Origin: Sulfurospirillum barnesii SES-3
GTDB taxonomy: Bacteria > Campylobacterota > Campylobacteria > Campylobacterales > Sulfurospirillaceae
Reading direction: 5' to 3'
Assembly (NCBI RefSeq): GCF_000265295.1
Contig: NC_018002.1
Span: 806,001 to 870,000 of the forward strand
DNA: 64,000 nucleotides
Shown piece by piece: positions 1 to 9,694 of the stretch (the first letter of the stretch is position 1; every line of letters begins with the position of its first letter). A model generated the notes under the pieces. The model saw only the letters and a program-made list of their open reading frames with translations, had not been told where the DNA came from and ran no database searches. The position numbers and the translations under genes were made by a program.

Positions 1-1017
1 TTTAAGATCACTCGAGACTGAAAGCACTTCTGTGGAGGCATTGGTAAGCTCGTTTGAGACAGATTCGATGAGTGTACCTGAGGTAGAAGAACTTTGTGCA
101 CTGAGTTCTAAAATAGCAACCACAGATTCTGTGGCTTGTGTGGTTTCTTCAATTTCTCTTGCAGACTGTTCAGTGCTTCGTCCAATATGCAAGGAGGTGC
201 TTGACAACTCTTCTGAAACGGCGGCATTTTCATGGGCACTTTGTTTTGCACCATGAATGGCTTGTGAGAGTTGGTCTAAGAGTGCATTGAAAATATTCAT
301 CATATGGGCGATTTCATCTTCATCATCGGTTTTGATTTTGTAGTGTAAATCTTTGTGCTGTGCTATGTAACTACATCCATCAGAGGCTTTTTGAATGGAT
401 TTTTGAATTTTATGAATAATAAAAAAGAATAATAAACTAACAATAATCGTTAAAAGAACAGAACTCACAATGCCTAGTGTTTTTGCACTTTCCAGTGCTT
501 CAAACTCTGTTTCTTCGACTTTATTGGTTAAATCATCAATCATTTCTTGAAGTTTAAAATAGTGTGTAGCCCCTTCATCACTCAATTTTTTAAGTGTATT
601 TCCATGGGGTGTTGAGACAAAGTCTGGCTGATGGATGGTATACGTATGCTCTTTAATAATAACAAAACGACCCTCATTGGCTTTTTTATAGTTCAAAATT
701 TCTTGTGTAATGTTTTCCAAGAGCAAGACTTGATTTTCATCGCTAAGATAGCTTTTTAAACTCTTTATACGATTGAGCAAAAGATCATGTGTTTTAAAAT
801 AGCCATCATAACTTTTCACATCATAAAAAAGTTGATAACCCCTTGTGTAAGTACCAAGCATAGCACTGAGTGAACGTATTTCGCCTATCGTATCAATTGT
901 CATTGCAGCTTTTTTTGCATGGGACGTATTGCTAATAAGTAAAAAGGTGAGGCTTCCTGTTGTCAGTAAAAACAAGAGAAGCAGAAAAATAAGTTTAGCC
1001 CGAATGGTTGATAACAT
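1..1017 (-). CDS. Methyl-accepting chemotaxis protein, 3' end outside window
   Basis: This is the N-terminal 339 codons of a chemoreceptor that runs off the left edge. The frame is open from an ATG at 1017, preceded by AAAGGGCATAC as ribosome binding site. A first membrane helix (about residues 8-27) is followed by a periplasmic helical region, a second helix (about residues 170-190), a HAMP-like stretch, and the first arm of the signalling coiled coil, rich in Ser, Glu and Ala. The signalling hairpin tip and C-terminus lie outside the window. Such receptors sense ligands in the periplasm and control CheA. The ligand cannot be told from the sequence. Confidence 0.9.
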   Translation of the reverse strand, partial: MLSTIRAKLIFLLLLFLLTTGSLTFLLISNTSHAKKAAMTIDTIGEIRSLSAMLGTYTRGYQLFYDVKSYDGYFKTHDLLLNRIKSLKSYLSDENQVLLLENITQEILNYKKANEGRFVIIKEHTYTIHQPDFVSTPHGNTLKKLSDEGATHYFKLQEMIDDLTNKVEETEFEALESAKTLGIVSSVLLTIIVSLLFFFIIHKIQKSIQKASDGCSYIAQHKDLHYKIKTDDEDEIAHMMNIFNALLDQLSQAIHGAKQSAHENAAVSEELSSTSLHIGRSTEQSAREIEETTQATESVVAILELSAQSSSTSGTLIESVSNELTNASTEVLSVSSDLK

Positions 1018-1179
1018 GTATGCCCTTTTTAATAAAAATCTAATAAAGCTAAGAATTATACATGAAAGCAATTTAAACGTCAATGCCCCAGAGGACTTTG
1101 ACGTTTTGCATCTATCGTTATATGCTAATAGGTTATGGTCTTATTTTTTATTATGAAAAGAGAACGGGGGTATGTTTTA

Positions 1180-1437
1180 ATGTATATTTATGACATCGAG
1201 ACGATACATGTACGCATTCGCTATAACATAAAACGCTTGCGAGAAATACAATCTAAGAGTCAGCTTGAGATGGCGTTAGCCATTGGGCATTCTTCTGCTG
1301 GTTTTTATGCAAAGGCAGAATTGGGCATTCAAAATAAGAAGTTTAATATAGAACACTTATGTAAAATAGCGGAGGTGTTAGATGTAGATATTTATGAGTT
1401 TTTTAAAGAAATTATTCATGATGAAAACGCAGTATAA
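1180..1437 (+). CDS. Small XRE-type helix-turn-helix regulator
   Basis: An 85-residue protein made almost entirely of one XRE/Cro-like DNA-binding domain. The helix-turn-helix is around the motif KSQLEMALAIGHSS, followed by the conserved IEHLCKIAEVLDVDIYEFF ending. Longer starts exist upstream (1135, 1153). I prefer the ATG at 1180 because the paralog at 3469-3711 begins at the matching point and purine-rich sequence (ACGGGGG) precedes it. The two proteins are near copies and bracket the chemoreceptor at 1500-3107. The target is unknown, and autoregulation is only a guess. Confidence 0.75.
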   Translation: MYIYDIETIHVRIRYNIKRLREIQSKSQLEMALAIGHSSAGFYAKAELGIQNKKFNIEHLCKIAEVLDVDIYEFFKEIIHDENAV

Positions 1438-1448
1438 AAAAAGAAGAG

Positions 1449-1489
1449 CTTTACATGTAAAGAGAGGTTTTCCTTCTTTACACGTAAAG
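1449..1489. terminator. Bidirectional terminator from two ACATGT-type palindromes
   Basis: Two copies of the CTTTACATGTAAAG-type palindrome (1449-1462 and, with one change, 1476-1489) extend with AGAGAGG and CCTT into one imperfect hairpin of about 18 pairs with a four-base loop. It lies between the convergent ends of the XRE gene (1437) and the chemoreceptor (1500). Function as a terminator is inferred from position and fold. Confidence 0.6.
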
Positions 1490-1499
1490 ATTATTTCGT

Positions 1500-3107
1500 T
1501 TACTGAAACTGCCCTAATTTCATATTGAGATTTTCTGCTAGCTTTGAGAGATGATCAGCGGCACTTGCGATCTCCTCTACACTTCTGGCATTCTCAGAGG
1601 TAATGGAATTGATGTTGGTGACAAGATCGACGATCTTATCGGTATCTTTTGCGATTTGATTGGAGTTATTCGCACTAGTTGTCACCGATTTTACACTCTC
1701 ATCCATTACCGACGTGGTACTGATGATGGTCTCTTCTACCGTTGTTGAAACTCCAGCCAATCGTTTAATGTTTTGAGCATTTTTAGTCATCTTATCGGAT
1801 GAGTTGACGATGGATTGAACAATGATATTAATGGTCGCATTAATCTCGGTTAAAGAGGTTTGCGTACGTTCTGCTAACTTTCTCACTTCATCGGCAACAA
1901 CCGCAAAGCCACGTCCATGATCTCCTGCTCTGGCTGCTTCAATGGCGGCATTAAGGGCGAGTAAGTTCGTTTGATCGGCAATATCAGAGATAACAGTCAA
2001 GATTTGTTTAACCTGTTCTGCATCTTTGCTCATCTGTTCTAATTGAGAAGCTAAAGCCGTTTCAGCTTCACTCGCAAGTTCTACTTCATCTTTAAGCATG
2101 ATGACCTCTTTTTTTGCCGATTCTAATTTATCACCAGCGAGTGCAATGCTCTTTTTCATCTCTTCGGAGAGAATAGCGGTCTCTTGAACAAACTTCTTAA
2201 TAGTAACAATCTCTTCAATGGTGTTATTGACAATAATCGTACTGTGTTCCGCATTGCGTCCGATTTGCATACTGGTGGTAGAAAGTTCATGGGAAACCGA
2301 AGCGTTTTCATTGGAAGAGCGCTTCACATCATCAATGATGACCTCTAAGGTATCGACTAAAGCATTAAAGCTATTGACGATCTCTTGAATCTCATTGTTT
2401 TTACCATACGTGATTCTAAATTTAAGCTCTTTGTTTTGCACGAAACCACTGATGCTATCACGAATTAAGGAGACTCCTTGCATGATATTGTTGCGAATCA
2501 TGATACCGATGATGATCATGGCAAAGGCAGCGAACAGAGATAAGCCAATCATTTCATAGGTTGCAGTGTTTTTTTCTTCCATTGCTTTTTGTGCTTCGTG
2601 TTCAGCTAATTGTTTATTAAAATCCATATGTTCTCGTAAGGTACCTCCTACGGTAGCTAAAAAAGGTCTTTTTGCAAATGCAAGCGTTTGTGCTTCTTCT
2701 TTTTTATTGGCTTTGGAAAGTTCCATAAATTGATCAAGGAGGGCATTGTATTGCCTTAATATCTCTTTGTCTTTATCGATGAGTTCTTTGTCTTTATCAT
2801 TGGAGATATGGTTATAATAGGACGCAATTTTTTTCTCTATTGAGTCTCTTTTCTCTTTGATCATTGCGGTTGATTCATCCATTGTTTTTTGATCGCTTGC
2901 CGATAAAAACTCAAAAGCATATACTCTAAGATAATAATACTCTTCCATAATTTCGTTTATAATCAAAATACTCGGTAATGAATCGACATTGCAGGTATTT
3001 GTCTCTTCATAAACCTTATCCATTTTACTCAAACCAATGCTAAAAATGGCAAAAATACCTAAAATGGCAATGCCTAGCATTGTCATCAACTGTTTGGATA
3101 GACTCAT
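1500..3107 (-). CDS. Methyl-accepting chemotaxis protein
   Basis: A complete 535-residue chemoreceptor. Membrane helices lie at about residues 7-27 and 185-204 and enclose a periplasmic four-helix-bundle-type sensor domain. A HAMP region and a long cytoplasmic coiled coil follow. The highly conserved hairpin tip is clear ([20 protein letters not shown], then [17 protein letters not shown]). The ATG is preceded by AAAGGAGTTCAT. It would bind CheW and CheA and be methylated by CheR, which is encoded at 55388-56230. The ligand is unknown. Two small XRE regulators flank it. Confidence 0.95.
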   Translation of the reverse strand: MSLSKQLMTMLGIAILGIFAIFSIGLSKMDKVYEETNTCNVDSLPSILIINEIMEEYYYLRVYAFEFLSASDQKTMDESTAMIKEKRDSIEKKIASYYNHISNDKDKELIDKDKEILRQYNALLDQFMELSKANKKEEAQTLAFAKRPFLATVGGTLREHMDFNKQLAEHEAQKAMEEKNTATYEMIGLSLFAAFAMIIIGIMIRNNIMQGVSLIRDSISGFVQNKELKFRITYGKNNEIQEIVNSFNALVDTLEVIIDDVKRSSNENASVSHELSTTSMQIGRNAEHSTIIVNNTIEEIVTIKKFVQETAILSEEMKKSIALAGDKLESAKKEVIMLKDEVELASEAETALASQLEQMSKDAEQVKQILTVISDIADQTNLLALNAAIEAARAGDHGRGFAVVADEVRKLAERTQTSLTEINATINIIVQSIVNSSDKMTKNAQNIKRLAGVSTTVEETIISTTSVMDESVKSVTTSANNSNQIAKDTDKIVDLVTNINSITSENARSVEEIASAADHLSKLAENLNMKLGQFQ

Positions 3108-3468
3108 ATGAACTCCTTTGAAATTTTAAACCTATAGTCTTAAGGATTTTTAAATAAAATGGATAATGTGGAAGTTGACGTTAAAACTGCAAGCGTATTC
3201 CATTATATTTTGCTTAAATCTAGTGTTCTATGTAGTAAAATAATAAACCTAATAATTTGCTAAAATGTTATTTATCAGAACGGTTTTCCTCTGTACTTCA
3301 GTGATTTTTTAAGAACAACAATTAATAAAAAATTAATATTTTGAGCATTGTAAGTTAATAAAAAAAATACTGCAAAGTCCTATAGGACATTGAAGCGAAT
3401 GTGTTATCAAAGTAAACTCACAAAAAAGTCACCTCTCTTGGGCGGTTTTTTTGAAAGAGCAGAGGATT
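3108..3468. other. Intergenic region with divergent promoters
   Basis: About 360 very AT-rich bases between two divergently transcribed genes. It must carry both promoters, but I cannot pick convincing hexamers. I see no gene, RNA fold or long repeat in it. Confidence 0.5.
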
Positions 3469-3711
3469 ATGTGTCAATACGATGTGGAAGAAATACATGC
3501 TCAAATACGCCATAATGTAAAGCTATTGAGGGAAAAAAGAGGAAAGAGTCAGTTAGAAATGGCGCTTGCTATTGGACATTCATCCGCAGCATTTTACGCC
3601 AAAGCAGAACTAGGCATTCAGCGTAAAAAATTCAATATTGAGCATCTGTGTAAAATTGCAAATGTTTTAGACGTAGATATTCGGGATTTTTTCGATCATT
3701 TAAAGGAGTAG
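3469..3711 (+). CDS. Small XRE-type helix-turn-helix regulator (paralog)
   Basis: An 80-residue single-domain XRE regulator, clearly paralogous to the one at 1180-1437. They share GKSQ/SKSQLEMALAIGHSS, FYAKAELGIQ, KKFNIEHLCKIA and VLDVDI. The ATG at 3469 follows AGAGGATT. A TTG-initiated extension to 3451 is possible but less likely. The stop codon overlaps the first base of a perfect 20-bp palindrome that may end transcription from both sides. Confidence 0.8.
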   Translation: MCQYDVEEIHAQIRHNVKLLREKRGKSQLEMALAIGHSSAAFYAKAELGIQRKKFNIEHLCKIANVLDVDIRDFFDHLKE

Positions 3712-3731
3712 GGCTTTACATGTAAAGCCCT
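3710..3731. terminator. Perfect palindrome, probable bidirectional terminator
   Basis: The core GGGCTTTACATGTAAAGCCC is perfectly self-complementary, and one further A/T pair extends it to 22 bp. It sits between the convergent ends of the XRE gene and yebC. It is the longest single-copy version of the window's recurring ACATGT palindrome. A terminator role is inferred from position. Confidence 0.5.
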
Positions 3732-3739
3732 CAAATGCA

Positions 3740-4450
3740 TTAGGCAATGTTGGTGTAGACTGCTTGTACATCATCATCGTCTTCAATTTTTTCGATGACT
3801 TTTTCAATGTCCACCATTTGCTCTTCGCTAAAAGAGAGTGGGGTGTTGGCAATGCGCTCTAAGGTAGCTTTGGTTAGGGTAATGCCAAGGCTATCAAATG
3901 CCGCACTCAAACTTCCAAAGTTAGTGTAGTCTGCATAAACCAGCACCACACCTTCTTCTTCTTCAATCTCTTCAAGACCTGCATCAATAAGCTCTAATTC
4001 AAGCGCTTCAATGTCCATGTCAGGAGTTTTTGCAAATTCAAAGACGGCTTTGCGTGAGAACATAAAATCCAAAGAGCCATTGTTAAGCATCTCCGCACCT
4101 GATTTTTTAAACGCACTTTTGATGTTCGCAACGGTTCGGGTGTTGTTATCCGTAGCGCACTCTACAAAAAAGAGTGAGCCGTGCGGTCCTTTGCCTTCAT
4201 ACGTAATTTCACTAAGCGTTTGGGCATCTTTACCAAGCGCTCGTTTAATTGCCGCATCGATATTGTCTTTGGGCATATTTTCCGCTTTGGCGTTGAGAAT
4301 GGCAGTACGAAGTTTTGCATTACTCTCAGGGTCTCCGCCTCCCTCTTTTGCTGCCATCATAATGGCACGACCAAGTCTAGGAAATACACGGGACATATTT
4401 CCCCAACGCTTCATTTTAGCGGCTTTTCGGTATTCAAACGCTCTTCCCAT
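3740..4450 (-). CDS. YebC/PmpR-family regulatory or translation-assisting protein
   Basis: A 236-residue protein of the YebC/TACO1 family at its usual length. It begins [20 protein letters not shown] and contains the conserved [17 protein letters not shown] and YEGKGPHG segments. Family members have been described as transcription factors (PmpR) and as proteins that help ribosomes through difficult sequences. The sequence cannot separate these roles. An AAGGAA motif lies upstream of the ATG. The gene stands alone, convergent with the XRE gene. Confidence 0.93.
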   Translation of the reverse strand: MGRAFEYRKAAKMKRWGNMSRVFPRLGRAIMMAAKEGGGDPESNAKLRTAILNAKAENMPKDNIDAAIKRALGKDAQTLSEITYEGKGPHGSLFFVECATDNNTRTVANIKSAFKKSGAEMLNNGSLDFMFSRKAVFEFAKTPDMDIEALELELIDAGLEEIEEEEGVVLVYADYTNFGSLSAAFDSLGITLTKATLERIANTPLSFSEEQMVDIEKVIEKIEDDDDVQAVYTNIA

Positions 4451-4544
4451 AGGGTTTTATTCCTTCTTAAGTATATGATTGATTTCTCTAATTATACCTT
4501 TTTAAAAATAAGAGTATGATTTTGCAAAAACAAAGGAGAAAGAG

Positions 4545-5141
4545 ATGGAAGCGTTAAAAAAGGTCTACCAAGAACACGGTTTTGAGTTAATTTGTGTTCC
4601 TAATAAAGAAGAGGCGCTTCGTGTGGCAATAAGTTTTATTAAACCGCACATGCGCATTGGTTTTGGTGGTTCTACTAGCGTGAAGGAAATTGGGTTGTAT
4701 GCGTATGTTACTTCACGCACAGATGTCACGCTTTTTAATCAATACGAATCAGGCATTAGCATGGAAGAAAATGTGGAACGAAGAAGGCAAGGGCTTTTGG
4801 CTGATTTATACATTTGCAGTACCAATGCCTTGACCAAAAAAGGTGAATTAGTAAATGCCGATGGCAGTGGAAATCGTGTCGCAGCACAAATTTTTGGTCC
4901 TAAAAAAGTGTTGATTATTGCAGGGAAAAATAAGCTGGTTGAGAACATTGAAGAGGGCTTTCAACGCATTCGTGAAGTGGCAAGTCCTAAAAATATTGAG
5001 CGTATGAACAATGTTGCCATCAGTATGGGAAAACCTCCTCGGTACACTATGGACAATATTGGTCAGAAGTTTAGCTATATCACAGGGGATGAAGTGGGGC
5101 GAACTACCATTATTCTTGTGGATGAAGAGTTGGGATTTTAA
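4545..5141 (+). CDS. LUD-domain protein (LutC/YkgG-like, DUF162)
   Basis: A 198-residue single-domain LUD protein, related to LutC but separate from the lutABC operon at 44312-47006. Recognisable parts are the GFGGSTSVKEIGL segment, ADLYICSTNALTKKGELVN, DGSGNRVAAQIFGPKKV and a C-terminal ASPKNIERMN. The ATG follows AAAGGAGAAAGAG. Its stop overlaps the end of the convergent outer-membrane gene by four bases. Stand-alone proteins of this type have no firmly assigned reaction. A part in iron-sulfur-dependent oxidation of organic acids would be inference from LutC. Confidence 0.85.
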   Translation: MEALKKVYQEHGFELICVPNKEEALRVAISFIKPHMRIGFGGSTSVKEIGLYAYVTSRTDVTLFNQYESGISMEENVERRRQGLLADLYICSTNALTKKGELVNADGSGNRVAAQIFGPKKVLIIAGKNKLVENIEEGFQRIREVASPKNIERMNNVAISMGKPPRYTMDNIGQKFSYITGDEVGRTTIILVDEELGF

Positions 5142-5917
5142 AATTTTTTCATAAAATTAATGCTAAATTGATTCTCTTGTTTGTCTATATTGGTTTTATC
5201 ATAAGCAATGTCGATATGGGTATTTTTAGCAATTTCATTGAGTTTAAAAGAGCTGTAAATACCTGTGTAAGAGAGTGTGTTTTGGGTGTCATTGGCAAAA
5301 ACATACCGAGACCCTAAGCGCACATCTTTTCGCAGAGCATAATTCATATCAAGCGCATAGGCTTGTGTGTTTGGTGCGTAATTGTTTGAGCTTAAAACAG
5401 AGGAGGTTGGTAGAAGCATATCTTTGCTATCTAAATTTCCATTAGCATCTCGTTTGCCATCTGAAACCTTCGAGTACGCCACATAACTTCCAAAATTTTC
5501 ATAGTTAATTTCCGCCTTAGCTCCAAAGGCATTGACCATCGAAAATTCACTCTCTTTTTGTGTCTCTTTATACGTATCTGCATAGTAATTGGCGCTGAGT
5601 TTGTAGTTCAAAGAAGAAGCATACCCCTCATAGAGTGCTTTTGTATAATAGATGGCGTTTTCATTGTTACTAAAAGCGGTTTGTGTGTTAAACGATTGCG
5701 TAGCAAGTTCCAGTTTTAAGCCCCCCATGGGCGCACTTTGGTAGTGAAACAGTATGGTTTGGGTACGTGAGGCAGAGTAGGGATTTGCATCTTCTATGCC
5801 CTCATCATAGGTTGCATTGATTTTATGGGTTAAGTTGCCATCTAAAAGGGCATCAACCAGTGTGTTTTGAGCAAAAAGTGTGCGAACAATAAGTAAAAAT
5901 AGGAGGATTTTTTTCAT
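5138..5917 (-). CDS. Outer-membrane beta-barrel (porin-like) protein
   Basis: A 259-residue protein with a clear signal peptide (MKKILLFLLIVRTLFAQ). Alternating short amphipathic stretches rich in Tyr, Asn and Ser follow, and the chain ends in a C-terminal Phe (FSINFMKKF), typical of outer-membrane barrels. Segments such as YALRKDVRLGSRYVF and YALDMNYAL resemble the last strands of OprD-type porins of this group. It is much shorter than an OprD porin (about 400 residues), so it could be a small barrel or a reduced member. Substrate unknown. AGGAGGA lies upstream. Confidence 0.7.
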   Translation of the reverse strand: MKKILLFLLIVRTLFAQNTLVDALLDGNLTHKINATYDEGIEDANPYSASRTQTILFHYQSAPMGGLKLELATQSFNTQTAFSNNENAIYYTKALYEGYASSLNYKLSANYYADTYKETQKESEFSMVNAFGAKAEINYENFGSYVAYSKVSDGKRDANGNLDSKDMLLPTSSVLSSNNYAPNTQAYALDMNYALRKDVRLGSRYVFANDTQNTLSYTGIYSSFKLNEIAKNTHIDIAYDKTNIDKQENQFSINFMKKF

Positions 5918-5932
5918 GGTGTGTGCAAGCGT

Positions 5933-5952
5933 AAAGCCACCGAAATGGCTTT
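5933..5952 (-). terminator. Possible groEL terminator hairpin
   Basis: A 7-bp stem (AAAGCCA with TGGCTTT) around a six-base loop lies just downstream of groEL. Its right arm runs into an ACATGT palindrome (GCTTTACATGTAAAGC, 5948-5963). There is no strong T run, so the call is tentative. Confidence 0.4.
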
Positions 5953-5976
5953 ACATGTAAAGCAGGAGGGAATGAA

Positions 5977-7641
<1,665 letters not shown>

Positions 7642-7646
7642 TTAAA

Positions 7647-7913
7647 TTATAAAACACCTAGAATGTCATCAAGGTTCATCACAAGATAGACTTTGCCATC
7701 TAGTGTTAGCTCAGTACCTGCATATTTGCCAAATACAACTTTATCGCCAAGTTTAACAAGTCCCTTTTCTTCAACTTTAGGACTGATAGCTCTAACAATA
7801 CCGCTAAGAGGTTTTTCTTTGGCATTGTCAGGGATGATAATACCTGTTGCTGTTGTTGTCGCTTCTTCGATTCTTTCAAGAAGCACACGTTTACCAAGTG
7901 GTTTGAAAGTCAT
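7647..7913 (-). CDS. groES: Co-chaperonin GroES
   Basis: An 88-residue GroES of normal length. It begins [17 protein letters not shown] and has the mobile-loop segment ([17 protein letters not shown]) and the conserved [13 protein letters not shown] ending. It caps GroEL rings during ATP-driven folding. First gene of the operon, preceded by AAAAGGACGAACAT and by a CIRCE-like inverted repeat about 25 bases upstream, so heat-shock control by an HrcA-type repressor is likely. Confidence 0.98.
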   Translation of the reverse strand: MTFKPLGKRVLLERIEEATTTATGIIIPDNAKEKPLSGIVRAISPKVEEKGLVKLGDKVVFGKYAGTELTLDGKVYLVMNLDDILGVL

Positions 7914-7937
7914 ATGTTCGTCCTTTTGACTAAAATT

Positions 7938-7964
7938 TTAGCACTCGTTTGTTTCGAGTGACAG
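7938..7964 (-). promoter_or_regulatory. CIRCE-like HrcA operator upstream of groESL
   Basis: TTAGCACTC, nine bases, then GAGTGACAG. The CIRCE consensus is TTAGCACTC-N9-GAGTGCTAA. One half is perfect and the other keeps GAGTG but departs in the last four bases. Position directly before groES supports an operator for an HrcA-type repressor. Confidence 0.8.
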
Positions 7965-8124
7965 AATTTTACATGAAAATGCAAGAAAAGTCAAGAAAAA
8001 AAGCCTTAAACTTTAGTCTTATATGCTCAATGTTTTTTAGTTTTGTAACAAAAAAAAGCACAATAGCCAAAATTAACCTAAGTATAAGTTTTGTGACTAT
8101 ATAATGCCAACCTCTTTTAACCAT

Positions 8125-8201
8125 GTCAAGGTAGCTCAGCTGGTTAGAGCGCTGGTCTCATAAGCCGGAGGTCGGGGGTTCGAGTCCCCCTCTTGACACC
8201 A
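8125..8201 (+). tRNA. tRNA-Met (anticodon CAT)
   Basis: A 77-base cloverleaf with the CCA end encoded. The acceptor stem GTCAAGG pairs with TCTTGAC, with A as discriminator. The D arm is GCTC/GAGC, the anticodon stem CTGGT/GCCGG carries the loop CTCATAA, and the T arm GGGGG/CCCCC has loop TTCGAGT. Anticodon CAT reads Met. The anticodon stem lacks the three G-C pairs of an initiator, so an elongator is favoured. tRNA-Ile with modified CAT cannot be wholly excluded. The defence island begins just downstream. Confidence 0.93.
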
Positions 8202-8307
8202 CTCAAACTTCACAAATCTCTAATCAACCCAAACACAAAATACTTTAGTCGATACGAGAACATTCATTAAACTATAATCTTCTTTCTGTAATAATCCACA
8301 CAGGAAT

Positions 8308-8523
8308 TTATTTTAATATTAGTATGTCATTTATAATTTTGTATTTGTTGAGAAGAGAGTTTAGAAAAGCCACGCTTTTTTCTTTATCTACGCAGTTATA
8401 AGGCAAAGTTGTAGGTAGTTTTTTTAAGATAATTTTCTTTGCTTTGGTAAAAGATAAGTATTCGAACTCATTGTTCGAATATTCGATGTAGACATCTTTT
8501 TCCATTATGTCAATATAAATCAT
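8308..8523 (-). CDS. Hypothetical small protein
   Basis: A 71-residue acidic/lysine-rich frame that I do not recognise. It has no signal peptide or membrane helix. It is transcribed away from the helix-turn-helix gene at 8607, sharing an AT-rich promoter region that holds two copies of TTATGTCAA about 70 bases apart. A later ATG at 8505 is a possible start. It may be a small island regulator or not a gene at all. Confidence 0.4.
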   Translation of the reverse strand: MIYIDIMEKDVYIEYSNNEFEYLSFTKAKKIILKKLPTTLPYNCVDKEKSVAFLNSLLNKYKIINDILILK

Positions 8524-8606
8524 TTTATGGAAAATATTCCTTTTATTTTGAAAATTATAGTAAATAATTTCCGTTATGTCAAGTATTTTGTATAGGAAAT
8601 ATAAAA

Positions 8607-8789
8607 ATGACTAAAAAAGAGCTAGCAGAACGCATTAATATTGACCCAAAGACTTTAAAAAATTGGGAAACCTCCAAACCTGAACTTATTAAACTTATTT
8701 ATCTTGGATTAGCTACAGAAGAGCATATCAAAGAGACTGAAAAATACATTAGTAATATTAATCAATATGTTAACCCAAAAATAAAGTGA
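8607..8789 (+). CDS. Small helix-turn-helix protein
   Basis: A 60-residue protein beginning MTKKELAERINIDPKTLKNW, which reads as a helix-turn-helix like those of phage or transposon regulators. A good ribosome site (AGGAAATATAAAA) precedes the ATG. Its stop overlaps the GTG start of the next gene (GTGA), so the two are translationally coupled. Control of the AbiC-like/DUF262 operon is inferred from this arrangement only. Confidence 0.65.
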   Translation: MTKKELAERINIDPKTLKNWETSKPELIKLIYLGLATEEHIKETEKYISNINQYVNPKIK

Positions 8790-9694
8790 AGTTAGAGATT
8801 ATGATTATAGGATTACCCATTTTAATCATTATCAGTCTTTCGTGCTTAGTCTTTTTATGTATGATTTTTTATGAAATACACACAAAAAAAGAGCTCCCTT
8901 ATAAGTTTGAAGCAATCCACTGGTTATCCTTTTTTTCCATACTATGGTTTATGATTATTCTTTTCATCGCTTCAACTAAAACAACAACAGATACTGAAAT
9001 TAATGTATGGGGAGATTATTTAGCTGGTTTTTTTGCACCTGTTTTGTTTTTATGGCTAGTATATGGTGTATTTATACAAAAAAAAGAATTTGCTAATGCT
9101 TTAGAGTCTTTTCAATTACAACATAAAGAAATGAGAGGGCAAAGTGAACAAATTGAGATACAGCAACTAAATACTTGGTTTAATAGAAATGCTAAAACAA
9201 TCAATATGTTAAAAACTACTATTATGCAAGATGTAAAGAAATCAATACAACAAATTTCAGTTGACTTAGAAGAAACTATAATAAACCATGATGATTTCTT
9301 TGAAGTGTATGATGAATTAAAGAATTTAATAAATATAGATATTTATGTTAAAGAGTATCTATCAGAACTAAAAAAATCTAGTGATCATAAAACATTTCAA
9401 AAATCAATTGATGAAATATTAAATGAATATGAAGTTTTATTTAAAACTGACATCCAATATGCGAAAAGAATTTTAACCTTGATATATTTTTTTATTTTTG
9501 CTAGTGTGAAACAAGATGAACAATATAAAAAATATAAAATTTATTCAAAATGGTTTAAAGATGAGGAAGACTATCAAAATATACTCATTACTTATACGAA
9601 AACAACTTTTGAAGAAACATTGAAAGAAGTAATGAAAAATTATCAAAAATTTGAAATAAATTTTAAAACAGGAAAGCTATATGGAAACATTTAA
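8786..9694 (+). CDS. Membrane-anchored AbiC-like putative phage-abortive-infection protein
   Basis: A 302-residue protein. Two N-terminal membrane helices (about residues 5-30 and 45-65) are followed by the stretch WGDYLAGFFAPVLFLWLVYG, then a coiled coil rich in Gln and Glu, then a helical cytoplasmic domain. This pattern (two helices, a W-G-D/F-x2-G-F-F segment, coiled coil) is what I know from proteins annotated as putative phage abortive infection protein (AbiC-like). Start is a GTG overlapping the upstream stop. The gene overlaps the DUF262 gene by 14 bases. Antiviral function is inferred from family resemblance and neighbours. Confidence 0.6.
   Translation: MKLEIMIIGLPILIIISLSCLVFLCMIFYEIHTKKELPYKFEAIHWLSFFSILWFMIILFIASTKTTTDTEINVWGDYLAGFFAPVLFLWLVYGVFIQKKEFANALESFQLQHKEMRGQSEQIEIQQLNTWFNRNAKTINMLKTTIMQDVKKSIQQISVDLEETIINHDDFFEVYDELKNLINIDIYVKEYLSELKKSSDHKTFQKSIDEILNEYEVLFKTDIQYAKRILTLIYFFIFASVKQDEQYKKYKIYSKWFKDEEDYQNILITYTKTTFEETLKEVMKNYQKFEINFKTGKLYGNI

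Noticed and set aside
4011-4519. Two plus-strand frames across yebC
   Set aside because: They are antisense to a well-conserved gene and have no protein features.
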